Shown here: positions 24,657 through 32,887 of the stretch, one piece after another | Layout of the letters: every line of letters begins with the position of its first letter | Position numbering within the stretch: position 1 is the first letter of the stretch | DNA from: JADLBR01 sp964651705 | GTDB taxonomy: Bacteria; Verrucomicrobiota; Verrucomicrobiia; JADLBR01 | DNA: 64,000 nucleotides | Direction of reading: 5' to 3' | Assembly (NCBI GenBank): GCA_964651705.1 | Contig: CAZYWZ010000006.1 | Coordinates: 36,976 to 100,975, forward strand | Notes under the pieces: model-generated | What the model saw: the letters and a program-made list of their open reading frames with translations, nothing else | What the model was told of the DNA's origin: nothing | The model's database searches: none | Translations under genes and position numbers: made by a program

Positions 24657-25829
24657 ATGTTGTTCTCGAGAAAGAAAGACCCCGCCCACCGCCTCAAGGA
24701 GGCGGCCAAAGAACTCGCGAAGCTGCGCCGCCACGAGCGCGACCGGCTGTCGCCCGAAAGCCTCGCCCGCCTGGAGGAGATGATCGCGGAGTTGAAACGG
24801 GAGGGCGGGGGACGCCCGGGGGAGGAGGAGGCCTCCAAGATCATGGGCCGCGCCGAGAAGCTCTACGCGGAGCTGGCGCCACGCGTGCGGCATCCCGGCA
24901 TCGCCGAGAACGTGGACGTGATACTGGTGGCGGTCGTCGTGGCCCTCGGGGTGCGCTCGTATTTCCTCCAGCCGTTCAAGATCCCGACGAACTCGATGTT
25001 CCCGACGCTGCGGGGCGTGGTCGTCACGAAGCTGGACTCGGAGAAGGCGCTGCCCAACCCGGTGCAGCGGGCCGCCGAGGCGATCTTCTGCGGGAGGGCG
25101 TATCTGGATTTCGACCTGCCTGGCGGCGCCCTCGTGATGCCGCACCACAGCCGATCCACGGGGATCTTTTTCCTGAAGCGGCTGCACCTGGTGTACGAGG
25201 CGGGCGGCGCGATCCAGACCAAGGTGCTTTGGACGGAGGCGACATTCGATGACCTGGACCGCGGGGTCGGGCTGCTGCCGCGCTCGCTGGAGGAGCGCGC
25301 GGCGCAGGAGCGGGGCCCGCGCCGGATCCTGGCGAAGGTCGATACGGGCGATCACCTCTTCGTGAACAAGATCGCCTACCATTTCTCCCGGCCGGCCCGC
25401 GGCGATTCGTTCGTGTTCCGCACCACGGGCCTGAAGACATCGTACAACCTGGGCCGCGATCCGAGGGAGGGTTCGCAATACTACATCAAGCGATGCGTCG
25501 GCACCCCGGGGGATGTCATGCGCGTCGACCCACCCAGGCTGCTTATCGGCGGCGAGGAGGCCAAGGAACGGCAGCTGCGCCGCGTCTTCTCCGACGCGCC
25601 CGGGTATAAGGGCTACAGCAACCATCCCGAGAATGGCCCGCCATTCCGGTTTCTCGGATCCCCCGGGGACACCTACGCGATCCCCGAGGACGGCTACTGG
25701 GCCATGGGGGACAACAGCTACAATTCCCAGGACAGCCGGCAGTGGGGCCACGTGCCGCTGGAGAACGTCGTCGGAAAGGCCTTCATCATCTACTACCCGT
25801 TCAGCCGCAAATTCTGGCTGATCGATTGA
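24657..25829 (+). CDS. lepB: Signal peptidase I
   Basis: 390 aa, longer than most. A charged N-terminal cytoplasmic helix region (about 1-80) precedes one membrane segment (DVILVAVVVALGVRSYF). The catalytic Ser is in IPTNSMFPTL (about residue 113). The Lys is in YYIKRCVGTPGD (about 278), with a long insertion between the two boxes. The C-terminal box is MGDNSYNSQDSRQWG. It cleaves secretory signal peptides in the inner membrane; the many secreted proteins in this window would be its substrates. Confidence 0.93.
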   Translation: MLFSRKKDPAHRLKEAAKELAKLRRHERDRLSPESLARLEEMIAELKREGGGRPGEEEASKIMGRAEKLYAELAPRVRHPGIAENVDVILVAVVVALGVRSYFLQPFKIPTNSMFPTLRGVVVTKLDSEKALPNPVQRAAEAIFCGRAYLDFDLPGGALVMPHHSRSTGIFFLKRLHLVYEAGGAIQTKVLWTEATFDDLDRGVGLLPRSLEERAAQERGPRRILAKVDTGDHLFVNKIAYHFSRPARGDSFVFRTTGLKTSYNLGRDPREGSQYYIKRCVGTPGDVMRVDPPRLLIGGEEAKERQLRRVFSDAPGYKGYSNHPENGPPFRFLGSPGDTYAIPEDGYWAMGDNSYNSQDSRQWGHVPLENVVGKAFIIYYPFSRKFWLID

Positions 25830-25847
25830 CCCGGGGATCCCGCGACG

Positions 25848-26942
25848 ATGATCCCGAGGAATTGGCTCGGCTGCCTCGCGGCATGCCTTTTCGCCGGCGG
25901 CGCCGGGTGCGCCGCTCAGGAGACATCCGCCGGGGCGGGGGAGGCGGAGGCGCTCGTCCAAGAGGGGCTGGCGCTGGCTAAGAAAAAGGGTGACGCCAAC
26001 AATCTGGCCGAGGCCGCGCGGCGCTTCCTGCGGGCGGCGGAGGCCGGGCATCCGGTTGCCTCCGCAGCGCTCGAGGGGGTCTGGAATGGCCTGCCGCCCG
26101 AGTTGCGCGTGCCGATGCTCGGCGTGTTCGGCGAGGAATGCCGAGGTTTTCGGACGATGATACGCCTGTACCCCTGGGCGCCAGACGGCGGTGGCCGCAC
26201 GCTCGCGAGCGCCATCGGCCAACTCGCCCAGCCCGCGGCCAAGGAGGGCACCGAACGCCGCGCGCTCCTCGCGGCCCTCGCCGCCAGCGACCCCGAGATC
26301 ATCGCCGCCGCCAGGCGCGCCCTGGCCCAGGCCTTTGGCGATGCCGCCGCCGACGCATTCGCCAAGATCTACGGCGCGACCGACGAGGCATTCCCCGGGG
26401 CCGTCGGCCAGGTCGCCAATGACGCCCGGCAGGGCAATCGCGGCGCCACCGAGGCCCTCGTGATCACCGCCCGCGACCCCGACCCCGACACCCGCACCAA
26501 GGCCGCCGAATGGCTCGGCGCAAACGCCGGCACAGACCCCGCCGCCCTCGCCGCCATCCAATCCATGGCCGCCGACCCAGACCCACATATTCGCCAATCC
26601 GCTGCCTTCGCCCTCCACGCCATCTCTTCGCGCCGCCCAGAATTGCTCCAGATCCTCCTCGATGCCTCCAAAGATCCCGACGACTCCGTCCGCCTCACCG
26701 CCGTCATCGGACTCGCCGCCGATGCCATCCGCCATAACACCGCCGCCACCGATGCCCTCGTCGCCGCATCCAAAGACCCCAACCCAACCATCCGCGCCAA
26801 GGCCGTCGAAGGCCTCGGCAATGCCATCGCCTCCGGTAACGACAGGGCCCGCGCCTTCCTCAAAAACCTCGCCACCGCCAAAGATCCCCAACTCGCCCCA
26901 ATTGCCAGAGATTATCTCAAGAAATACCCACTTCGGAAGTGA
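25848..26942 (+). CDS. HEAT-repeat lipoprotein
   Basis: 364 aa. It has a lipoprotein signal with lipobox AGGAGC and Cys at about 21. A Sel1-like helical pair follows, then from about 90 a solenoid of HEAT/PBS-type repeats about 32 residues long; the repeating phrase is like DPDPDTRTKAAEWLG, DPDPHIRQSAAFAL, DPDDSVRLTAVIGL and DPNPTIRAKAVEGL. Such scaffolds mediate protein binding at the membrane. It starts 18 bp after lepB and may be co-expressed. The partner is unknown. Confidence 0.8.
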   Translation: MIPRNWLGCLAACLFAGGAGCAAQETSAGAGEAEALVQEGLALAKKKGDANNLAEAARRFLRAAEAGHPVASAALEGVWNGLPPELRVPMLGVFGEECRGFRTMIRLYPWAPDGGGRTLASAIGQLAQPAAKEGTERRALLAALAASDPEIIAAARRALAQAFGDAAADAFAKIYGATDEAFPGAVGQVANDARQGNRGATEALVITARDPDPDTRTKAAEWLGANAGTDPAALAAIQSMAADPDPHIRQSAAFALHAISSRRPELLQILLDASKDPDDSVRLTAVIGLAADAIRHNTAATDALVAASKDPNPTIRAKAVEGLGNAIASGNDRARAFLKNLATAKDPQLAPIARDYLKKYPLRK

Positions 26943-26956
26943 TTGGGCACAAATGG

Positions 26957-26999
26957 CTTGCGGTATTTATAACTTTATATAATATATGTCATATCAAAT
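26957..26999 (+). promoter_or_regulatory. AT-rich island, possible promoter for the peptide transporter operon
   Basis: About 40 bases composed largely of A and T stand out in otherwise GC-rich DNA. They include a perfect TATAAT at 26978-26983, with no good -35 at ideal spacing. The substrate-binding protein gene starts 256 bp downstream with a repeat array between. Confidence 0.35.
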
Positions 27000-27051
27000 A
27001 TAGCCTCGCCGGGTGGCAGAAAGGAATGTCAGCCTCACGCGGATGGATCCG

Positions 27052-27196
27052 GGATTTTCGAGCCAGATCCCGTGCCCAGCACGCGGGGCACCACCGGTGC
27101 GGAAAATGGTAGGCAGGGCCTTGGCGCACGCTGCCGAACCGAATGTCCGCGTGCGCCAAGGCGCAGCCTACATCTCGATCCAATTTTCGAGTCAGC
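27052..27196. repeat. GTAG-cassette repeat array C (single cassette)
   Basis: The linker ATTTTCGAGCCAGATCCCGT with GCACGCGGGGCACCACCGG leads into a cassette beginning GTAGGCAGGGCCTTGGCGCA (one arm partly mutated) and closing GCCAAGGCGCAGCCTAC. A terminal TTTTCGAGTCAG follows at 27184. The array lies between the HEAT gene and the peptide transporter. Confidence 0.85.
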
Positions 27197-27238
27197 AAGT
27201 AGTGGACAGGTTTGGGATGCGGGGCAATCTCTTGCGGT

Positions 27239-29029
27239 ATGTTTCGAGCTTGGGTTGTTTTGGTGGCGATGGCGTCGGTGCTGCTCGTGTCCTGTGGGCG
27301 CCGCGGGGCTGACGAGCCATCGGCTGCCCAGTTGCCCCCCGTCCGTGACGCGGCGGTCGAGGTCGAGGCCGATGGCGAGGTGGACCCGATTGCGTCGCCG
27401 GAGGCGAGGCGTGGCGGCATCATCAACATCTGGGGCGGGCCGTTCCCGAAGTCATTGAACGCCTTCCTGGATTACAACTCCTTCAGCATCGAGATCACCG
27501 GGCTTTTGTTCGAGGGCCTGGTGGGCCTGCATCCCACGGAGGACCGCCCGATCGGCGGCCTGGCGAAGTCGTGGGAGATCTCGGAGGACAAGCGGACCTT
27601 CACTTTCCATCTCGACCCGAGGGCCAGATGGAGCGACGGGCGCCCCATCACGGCGGCCGACCTAAAGTTCTATTATGACACCATCATGGACCCGAAGAAC
27701 CTGACGTCGCTGTTCCGGGTCGACCTGTCGCGTTTCGAGCCGCCCGAGATCGTCGACGACCACACCATCCGCTTCACCGCCCGCGAGGCGCACTGGATGA
27801 ATTTCTGGACCGCCGGGCAGACCTTCGCTTTTCCGAAACACGCCTGGGGGGGAAAGAACTTCAACGACATCAATTTCGATTTCGGCGTGGTCAGCGGCCC
27901 CTACGAGATCGGCGACGTGAAGATGAACCGCTACATCCTGCTGCGGCGCCGCGGCGACTGGTGGGGCCGCGCCAAGCGGATCAGCACCGGGCGGTACAAC
28001 TTCGATTATATCCGCTACCGCCCCACGGACGATCGGAACAAGGTCCTAGAGCTGCTCAAGAAGGGCGACATCGACCTCTACGCCATCTACACCTCGGAGA
28101 TCTGGGCGAGGCAGACGGATTTTCCCGCCGCGCGCAACAACTGGATCGTGCGGCAGACGGTATTCAACCGCGAGCCGAAGGGCTTTCAGGGCATGGCCTT
28201 CAACCTCCGGCGACCCCTCTTCCAGGACGTCCGCCTCCGCCAGGCACTCTCCCTTCTCTTCAATCGCGAGGAGATGAACGAGAAGCTGATGTACAACAGC
28301 TACTTCCTGCTGAACTGCTATTATCCCGACCTCTACCCGGACAACAGGAACCCGGACGCGCCGTTCTACGGCTTCGATCCCGACCGGGCGCGCGCGCTGC
28401 TGGCGGAAGCAGGCTGGAAGGCCAACGCCCAGGGGCTCCTGGAGAAGGATGGCGCCCCCCTGAGGATCACCATCCTCCATCACGGCGACGACCTGCGCCA
28501 CCTCAGCATCTTCCAGCAGGACCTGCGGCGCGTCGGCATCGAGGCGACCATCGACCTCGTCTCGTACGCCACATTCACCAAGAGGGTCCAGGGCCACGAC
28601 TTCGACCTCATCTGGCGCAACTGGGGCTCCGTCCGCCTGACCGACCCCGAGGCGAGCTGGTCCTCGAAGCAGGCCGACGAGATCGCGACCAATAACATCA
28701 CCGGGCTCCGGGACCCCGAGATCGACGCGCTCATCGAGTCCCAGAAGACCGAGATGGATGCCGGGAAGCGCAAGGAGATCCTCCGCAAGATCGATGACCG
28801 CCTGGTCCAGATCGTGCCGTATATCCTCATGTGGCAGGCCGACCGGCACCGCCTCCTCTACTGGAATCGGTTCGGGACCCCGCGCACCGTCTTGGACAAG
28901 TTCAATCGGGAGGATTGTGTCGGCACCTATTGGTGGTTCGACCCCGAACGATCCCGCGCCCTCGACGAGGCCATGCGCGCCGGGACCCCCCTGCCCCGCC
29001 TCCCCGAGGAAGTCCGCTATTCGGAGTGA
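27239..29029 (+). CDS. Peptide ABC transporter substrate-binding lipoprotein (YejA-like)
   Basis: 596 aa from ATG 27239, with lipobox LLVSC and Cys at about 19. The mature part is an SBP family 5 binding protein: FEGLVGLHPTEDRPIGGLAK, WEISEDKRTFTFHLDPRARW and SDGRPITAADLKFYYD form the family signature. The long 600-residue form and the neighbouring YejB/YejE-type permeases suggest the YejA class, which imports oligopeptides and microcin C-like compounds. It overlaps the permease start as GTGA. Confidence 0.9.
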   Translation: MFRAWVVLVAMASVLLVSCGRRGADEPSAAQLPPVRDAAVEVEADGEVDPIASPEARRGGIINIWGGPFPKSLNAFLDYNSFSIEITGLLFEGLVGLHPTEDRPIGGLAKSWEISEDKRTFTFHLDPRARWSDGRPITAADLKFYYDTIMDPKNLTSLFRVDLSRFEPPEIVDDHTIRFTAREAHWMNFWTAGQTFAFPKHAWGGKNFNDINFDFGVVSGPYEIGDVKMNRYILLRRRGDWWGRAKRISTGRYNFDYIRYRPTDDRNKVLELLKKGDIDLYAIYTSEIWARQTDFPAARNNWIVRQTVFNREPKGFQGMAFNLRRPLFQDVRLRQALSLLFNREEMNEKLMYNSYFLLNCYYPDLYPDNRNPDAPFYGFDPDRARALLAEAGWKANAQGLLEKDGAPLRITILHHGDDLRHLSIFQQDLRRVGIEATIDLVSYATFTKRVQGHDFDLIWRNWGSVRLTDPEASWSSKQADEIATNNITGLRDPEIDALIESQKTEMDAGKRKEILRKIDDRLVQIVPYILMWQADRHRLLYWNRFGTPRTVLDKFNREDCVGTYWWFDPERSRALDEAMRAGTPLPRLPEEVRYSE

Positions 29030-30039
29030 CGAGCTACATCATCAGGCGCCTGTTGCTGATGATCCCGACGCTGCTCGGGATCACGGTGGTCTGTTTCGTG
29101 CTCGTGCAGGCCGTCCCGGGCGGCCCCGTCGAACAGGCGATCTCCAAGATGCAGGCGCAGAGCGCCGCGCGCGGCGGGGACGCCTCGAAGCGGCTGTCCG
29201 CCGAGGAGATCGAGAACATCCGCGCCTATTTCGGTTTCGATAAACCCGCCCACGTCCGCTATTTCACCTGGCTCGGGAACATGCTCCGGCTCGAGATGGG
29301 CCGCTCCTACGTGTTCCAGGAGCCGGTGTGGGACGTGATCGCCCGGCGGTTCCCGATCTCGCTCTTCTTTGGGATCACCTCCCTGGTGCTCGCCTATGGG
29401 ATCTCGGTGCCCCTGGGCGTGGTCAAGGCGCTGCGCCACGGCGGGAAGTTCGACGCGTCGACATCGGCCCTGATGTTCGCGGGATACGTCATGCCCGGCT
29501 ACGCCCTCGGCATCCTCCTGATCCTCCTCTTCGGCGGCGGCTCGTTCCTGAATTGGTTCCCCATCACCGGCATCGTGTCGGACAACTGGGAGCTCCTTTC
29601 GCCGGCGGGGAAAGTCTTGGATTTCCTGCACCACATGTGCCTGCCGCTCGTATGCTACATGATCGGGCAGTTCGCCTTCCTCACCCTGCTCATGAAGAAC
29701 ACGGTGCTGGAGGAGTTGAACAAGGATTATGTCCGCACCGCGATGGCCAAGGGCGTGGATTTCCGCACCGCCGTCTGGCGCCACGCGTTCCGCAATTCCC
29801 TCATCCCCCTCGTCACGGGACTCGCGGAGCTATTCCTGGTGTTCTTCGCCGGGTCGCTCCTGATCGAGAAGGTCTTCGACATCCCCGGCATGGGGCTGCT
29901 CTTCTACGAGGCCATCGAGGGCCGCGACTACAACGTCGTTCTGGCCATCATCGTTTTCACCTCGCTGCTCGGCATGCTCGGGCGGCTCTTCTCGGACATC
30001 ATGTACGCTGCGGTCGACCCGCGCATCCGATTCGACTGA
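29026..30039 (+). CDS. Peptide ABC transporter permease (YejB-like)
   Basis: 337 aa starting at the GTG that overlaps the upstream stop. The first membrane segment is LLLMIPTLLGITVVCFVLVQ. It then has VPGGPVEQAI and the typical YejB insertion with RLSAEEIENIRAYFGFDKP. The DppB-type motif LIEKVFDIPGMGLLF and the EAA-type loop VDFRTAVWRHAFRNSLIPL are present. It forms the channel with the next gene's product in the inner membrane. Confidence 0.92.
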   Translation: MTSYIIRRLLLMIPTLLGITVVCFVLVQAVPGGPVEQAISKMQAQSAARGGDASKRLSAEEIENIRAYFGFDKPAHVRYFTWLGNMLRLEMGRSYVFQEPVWDVIARRFPISLFFGITSLVLAYGISVPLGVVKALRHGGKFDASTSALMFAGYVMPGYALGILLILLFGGGSFLNWFPITGIVSDNWELLSPAGKVLDFLHHMCLPLVCYMIGQFAFLTLLMKNTVLEELNKDYVRTAMAKGVDFRTAVWRHAFRNSLIPLVTGLAELFLVFFAGSLLIEKVFDIPGMGLLFYEAIEGRDYNVVLAIIVFTSLLGMLGRLFSDIMYAAVDPRIRFD

Positions 30040-30042
30040 CCG

Positions 30043-31092
30043 ATGATGAGAGGCATCTTCAGGCTCTCCCCCCTCGCGCGCGACCGCTGGCGGCGCTTCC
30101 GGCGGATCCCGCGTGCCTACTGGTCGCTCTGGGTCCTGGCCGGGGCCTTCGCACTCTCGCTCTTCAGCGACCTGATCGCCAACGACCGCCCCCTCTACCT
30201 CTCGTATCGCGGCGGCCACTACTTCCCCGCGTTCCAATTCTATCCGGAGACGACCTTCGGGGGCCGATACGGCACCGAGCCGGACTATCACACCCTCGAG
30301 GGGGATCCCGCCTTCCGGGAGGGCGGTGGCTGGATGCTGTTCCCGCCGATCCCTTATGGCCCCATCCGCAGCAACCTCGATCGGCCCGAGCCCCCGCCCC
30401 ACGGACCCTCGTGGAAACACTGGCTCGGCACCGATTCCATCGGGCGGGATGTCCTCGCCAGGCTCATCCACGGTTTCCGGGTGTGCATGCTGTTCGCCCT
30501 GGGGCTCGTGCTGGCATCGGCGGCCCTGGGCATCGTCATCGGCGGCGTCCAGGGCTACGCGGGCGGGAAGATCGACATCCTCTTCCAGCGCGTGATCGAG
30601 GTCTGGGCCGCCCTGCCCTTCCTGTACGTCTTGATCCTCCTCGGCTCGATCTACGGGCGAAACTTCGCCATCCTGCTCGGCGTCACCGCCGCTTTCCAGT
30701 GGATCGGGCTGTCCTATTACATGCGCGGCGAATTCTACCGCCTCCGCGACCAGACCTTCGTGCTCGCCTCCCGGGCCCTCGGCGCCGGGCACCGCAGGCT
30801 CATCTTCCGGCAGATCTTCCCGAACGCCATGGGGCCGGTGATCACCATCCTGCCCTTCACGCTCATCGCGGGCATCGGCACGCTCACGGCACTGGATTTC
30901 CTCGGCTTTGGCCTCCCGCCCCCCGCCCCTTCTTGGGGCGAGCTGCTGCAGCAGGGGCTCAAGCAGCTCTATTGTCCCTGGATCGCGTTCTCCGCGGTCG
31001 GCGCCCTCTTCACGACTCTGATGCTCGCCAGTTTTATCGGCGAGGGCGTCCGCGAGGTATTCGACCCGCGGGCGAAAAGCCGCTATCATTGA
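30043..31092 (+). CDS. Peptide ABC transporter permease (YejE-like)
   Basis: 349 aa. After an N-terminal membrane helix there is a long periplasmic insertion (about 45-125, with NDRPLYLSYRGGHYFPAF) that is characteristic of YejE and absent from DppC. The transport domain then begins with HWLGTDSIGRDVLARLIHG. The EAA loop is ASRALGAGHRRLIFRQIFPN. It starts three bases after the YejB-like gene. The insertion strongly supports the Yej class. Confidence 0.92.
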   Translation: MMRGIFRLSPLARDRWRRFRRIPRAYWSLWVLAGAFALSLFSDLIANDRPLYLSYRGGHYFPAFQFYPETTFGGRYGTEPDYHTLEGDPAFREGGGWMLFPPIPYGPIRSNLDRPEPPPHGPSWKHWLGTDSIGRDVLARLIHGFRVCMLFALGLVLASAALGIVIGGVQGYAGGKIDILFQRVIEVWAALPFLYVLILLGSIYGRNFAILLGVTAAFQWIGLSYYMRGEFYRLRDQTFVLASRALGAGHRRLIFRQIFPNAMGPVITILPFTLIAGIGTLTALDFLGFGLPPPAPSWGELLQQGLKQLYCPWIAFSAVGALFTTLMLASFIGEGVREVFDPRAKSRYH

Positions 31093-31098
31093 GGCACC

Positions 31099-31959
31099 AT
31101 GGAAAAGGCGACCCCGCTGCTCGAAGTCGAGGACCTCACGATCGCCTTCCCCGGCGACGGCGGCACCGTCGAGGCCACGAGGGATGTCTCTTTCGCGATC
31201 GCCAAGGGCGAGACGATCGCCGTGGTCGGCGAGAGCGGCTCCGGCAAGAGCGTCACGGCCCTCTCCCTGGCCCGGCTCCTGCCCAGCCCGCCCGCCGAGT
31301 ACCGCTCCGGCAAGATCCGCTTCGACGGGCGCGATGTCTTCGCCCTCTCCCCCGCCGAACTGAGATCTTTGCGGGGCGGCGGGATCGCCTACATCTTCCA
31401 GGAACCGGGCACTTCGCTCAACCCCGTCTTCCGCATCCAGACCCAGATCGCCGAGGCGATCCGCCTGCATCGTCCCGACGTCGCCGACATCGACGAGGAG
31501 ATCGTCCGCTCCCTCGACCTGGTCGGCATACGCGACCCCCGCCAGCGGATGCGGGACTACCCCCACCAGCTCTCCGGCGGCATGCAGCAGCGCGTCATGA
31601 TCGCCATGGCCCTCGCCTGCCACCCCAAGCTCCTCGTCGCCGACGAGCCCACCACCGCCCTCGACGTGACCATCCAGAAGCAGGTCATGTCCCTCCTGAA
31701 GGACCTGCGCGAACGCCTCGAGATGACGATCCTCCTGATAACCCACAACTTTGGCATCGTCTCGGATTTCGCCGACAGGGTGCTCGTGATGTACCGCGGC
31801 CAGATCGTCGAGCAGGGGCCGACCCGCGATGTGCTCCGCCAGGCCCGGCACCCTTACACGCGCGCCCTCATCGATTGCATCCCGAAATTGGGAGCGAGGC
31901 CCGCCCGCCTCAGAACCATCGACCACGCGGCCATCGAGGCCGCCATCCCCCATGCCTGA
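31099..31959 (+). CDS. Peptide ABC transporter ATP-binding protein (OppD-like)
   Basis: 286 aa nucleotide-binding subunit. Walker A GESGSGKS is at about 46, the signature LSGGMQQRVM follows with Walker B LLVADEPTTALD, and the H-loop lies in LLITHNFGIV. It ends with the OppD-type C-terminal segment HPYTRALIDCIPKLG, though the usual Cys-cluster is reduced. E. coli YejF fuses two such domains; here they are separate genes. The stop overlaps the next start by eight bases. Confidence 0.92.
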   Translation: MEKATPLLEVEDLTIAFPGDGGTVEATRDVSFAIAKGETIAVVGESGSGKSVTALSLARLLPSPPAEYRSGKIRFDGRDVFALSPAELRSLRGGGIAYIFQEPGTSLNPVFRIQTQIAEAIRLHRPDVADIDEEIVRSLDLVGIRDPRQRMRDYPHQLSGGMQQRVMIAMALACHPKLLVADEPTTALDVTIQKQVMSLLKDLRERLEMTILLITHNFGIVSDFADRVLVMYRGQIVEQGPTRDVLRQARHPYTRALIDCIPKLGARPARLRTIDHAAIEAAIPHA

Positions 31960-32758
31960 AGCCCCGCTCATCGAAGTCCGCGACCTCCAGGTCCATTTCC
32001 CCATCGTCGCCGGTGTCCTGCGGCGCCGCGTCGGCGCGGTCCGCGCCGTGGACGGCGTCTCTTTCTCGATCCCTCGCGGCATCACCATGGGCCTCGTCGG
32101 CGAATCCGGCAGCGGCAAGACGACGCTCGGCCGCGCCATCCTCAACCTCGTCCACGTCACCGGGGGCAACGTCCTCATGGGCGACCGCGACATCACCAAC
32201 CTCTCCGCCTCCGCCGCCCGCCCGCTCCGCCGCAAGATGCAGGCGATCTTCCAGGACCCCTTCAATTCCCTGAACCCGCGCCTCACCATCGCCCAGATCG
32301 TCGGCGAGGCCTTCGAGATCCATTTTCCCCATATGAACCGGACCGAGAGGCGCGACGGGGTCGCCACGCTCCTGGAAACCGTCGGCCTCGAGGCCTCCCA
32401 CCTCGACCGCTACCCGCACGAGTTCTCCGGCGGGCAGCGCCAGCGCATCGGCATCGCCCGCGCCCTCGCCGTCAAACCCGACTTCATCGTCTGCGACGAG
32501 CCCGTCTCCGCACTCGATGTCTCCGTCCAGGCCCAGATCATCAACCTCCTCCAAGACCTCCAGAAGGAGTTCGGCCTGACCTACCTCTTCATCGCCCACG
32601 ACCTCGCCGTCGTCGAGCACATCTCCGACCACGTCCTCGTGATGTACCAGGGCAAGATCGTCGAGTCCGCGCCCGCCGACGAACTGTACCGCAAGCCCAC
32701 CCACGAATACACCCGCAAGCTCCTGGATGCCGTGCCCTCGCTCGCCAGCGTCGGTTAA
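31952..32758 (+). CDS. Peptide ABC transporter ATP-binding protein (OppF-like)
   Basis: 268 aa. Walker A GESGSGKT, Q-loop IFQDPFNSLNPR, signature FSGGQRQRIGIARAL and Walker B FIVCDEPVSALD are all intact. It begins with an OppF-type VDLQVHF-like strand (EVRDLQVHFPI) and ends HEYTRKLLDAVPSL. It pairs with the OppD-like subunit to drive the transporter. It is the last gene of the five-gene unit; 32759-32887 holds no gene. Confidence 0.92.
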   Translation: MPEAPLIEVRDLQVHFPIVAGVLRRRVGAVRAVDGVSFSIPRGITMGLVGESGSGKTTLGRAILNLVHVTGGNVLMGDRDITNLSASAARPLRRKMQAIFQDPFNSLNPRLTIAQIVGEAFEIHFPHMNRTERRDGVATLLETVGLEASHLDRYPHEFSGGQRQRIGIARALAVKPDFIVCDEPVSALDVSVQAQIINLLQDLQKEFGLTYLFIAHDLAVVEHISDHVLVMYQGKIVESAPADELYRKPTHEYTRKLLDAVPSLASVG

Positions 32759-32887
32759 GGCGAAGCTCGCCAACACGCTGCCGTCGACCCGGGATAATCT
32801 GACGGCAATCCTCCCGCCGGGTGGCCCGCCCGCCCCGTTCGATGACCGTTATCGGGATAAGGGCTTCTTATAGTATGTGTAATCGCG

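Noticed and set aside
22776..26891. Minus-strand open frame of 1371 codons antisense to lepA, lepB and the HEAT gene
   Set aside because: It mirrors codon-position GC bias of three well-recognised plus-strand genes and reads as low-complexity Gly/Glu/Asp/Val. It has no domain.
29328..32273. Plus-strand frame of 981 codons across the permease and ATPase genes
   Set aside because: It is Arg/Pro-rich, out of frame with the recognised genes and crosses four of them.
29830..32367. Minus-strand open frame of 845 codons antisense to the peptide transporter
   Set aside because: The opposite strand encodes clear permeases and ATPases. The frame is a high-GC shadow.
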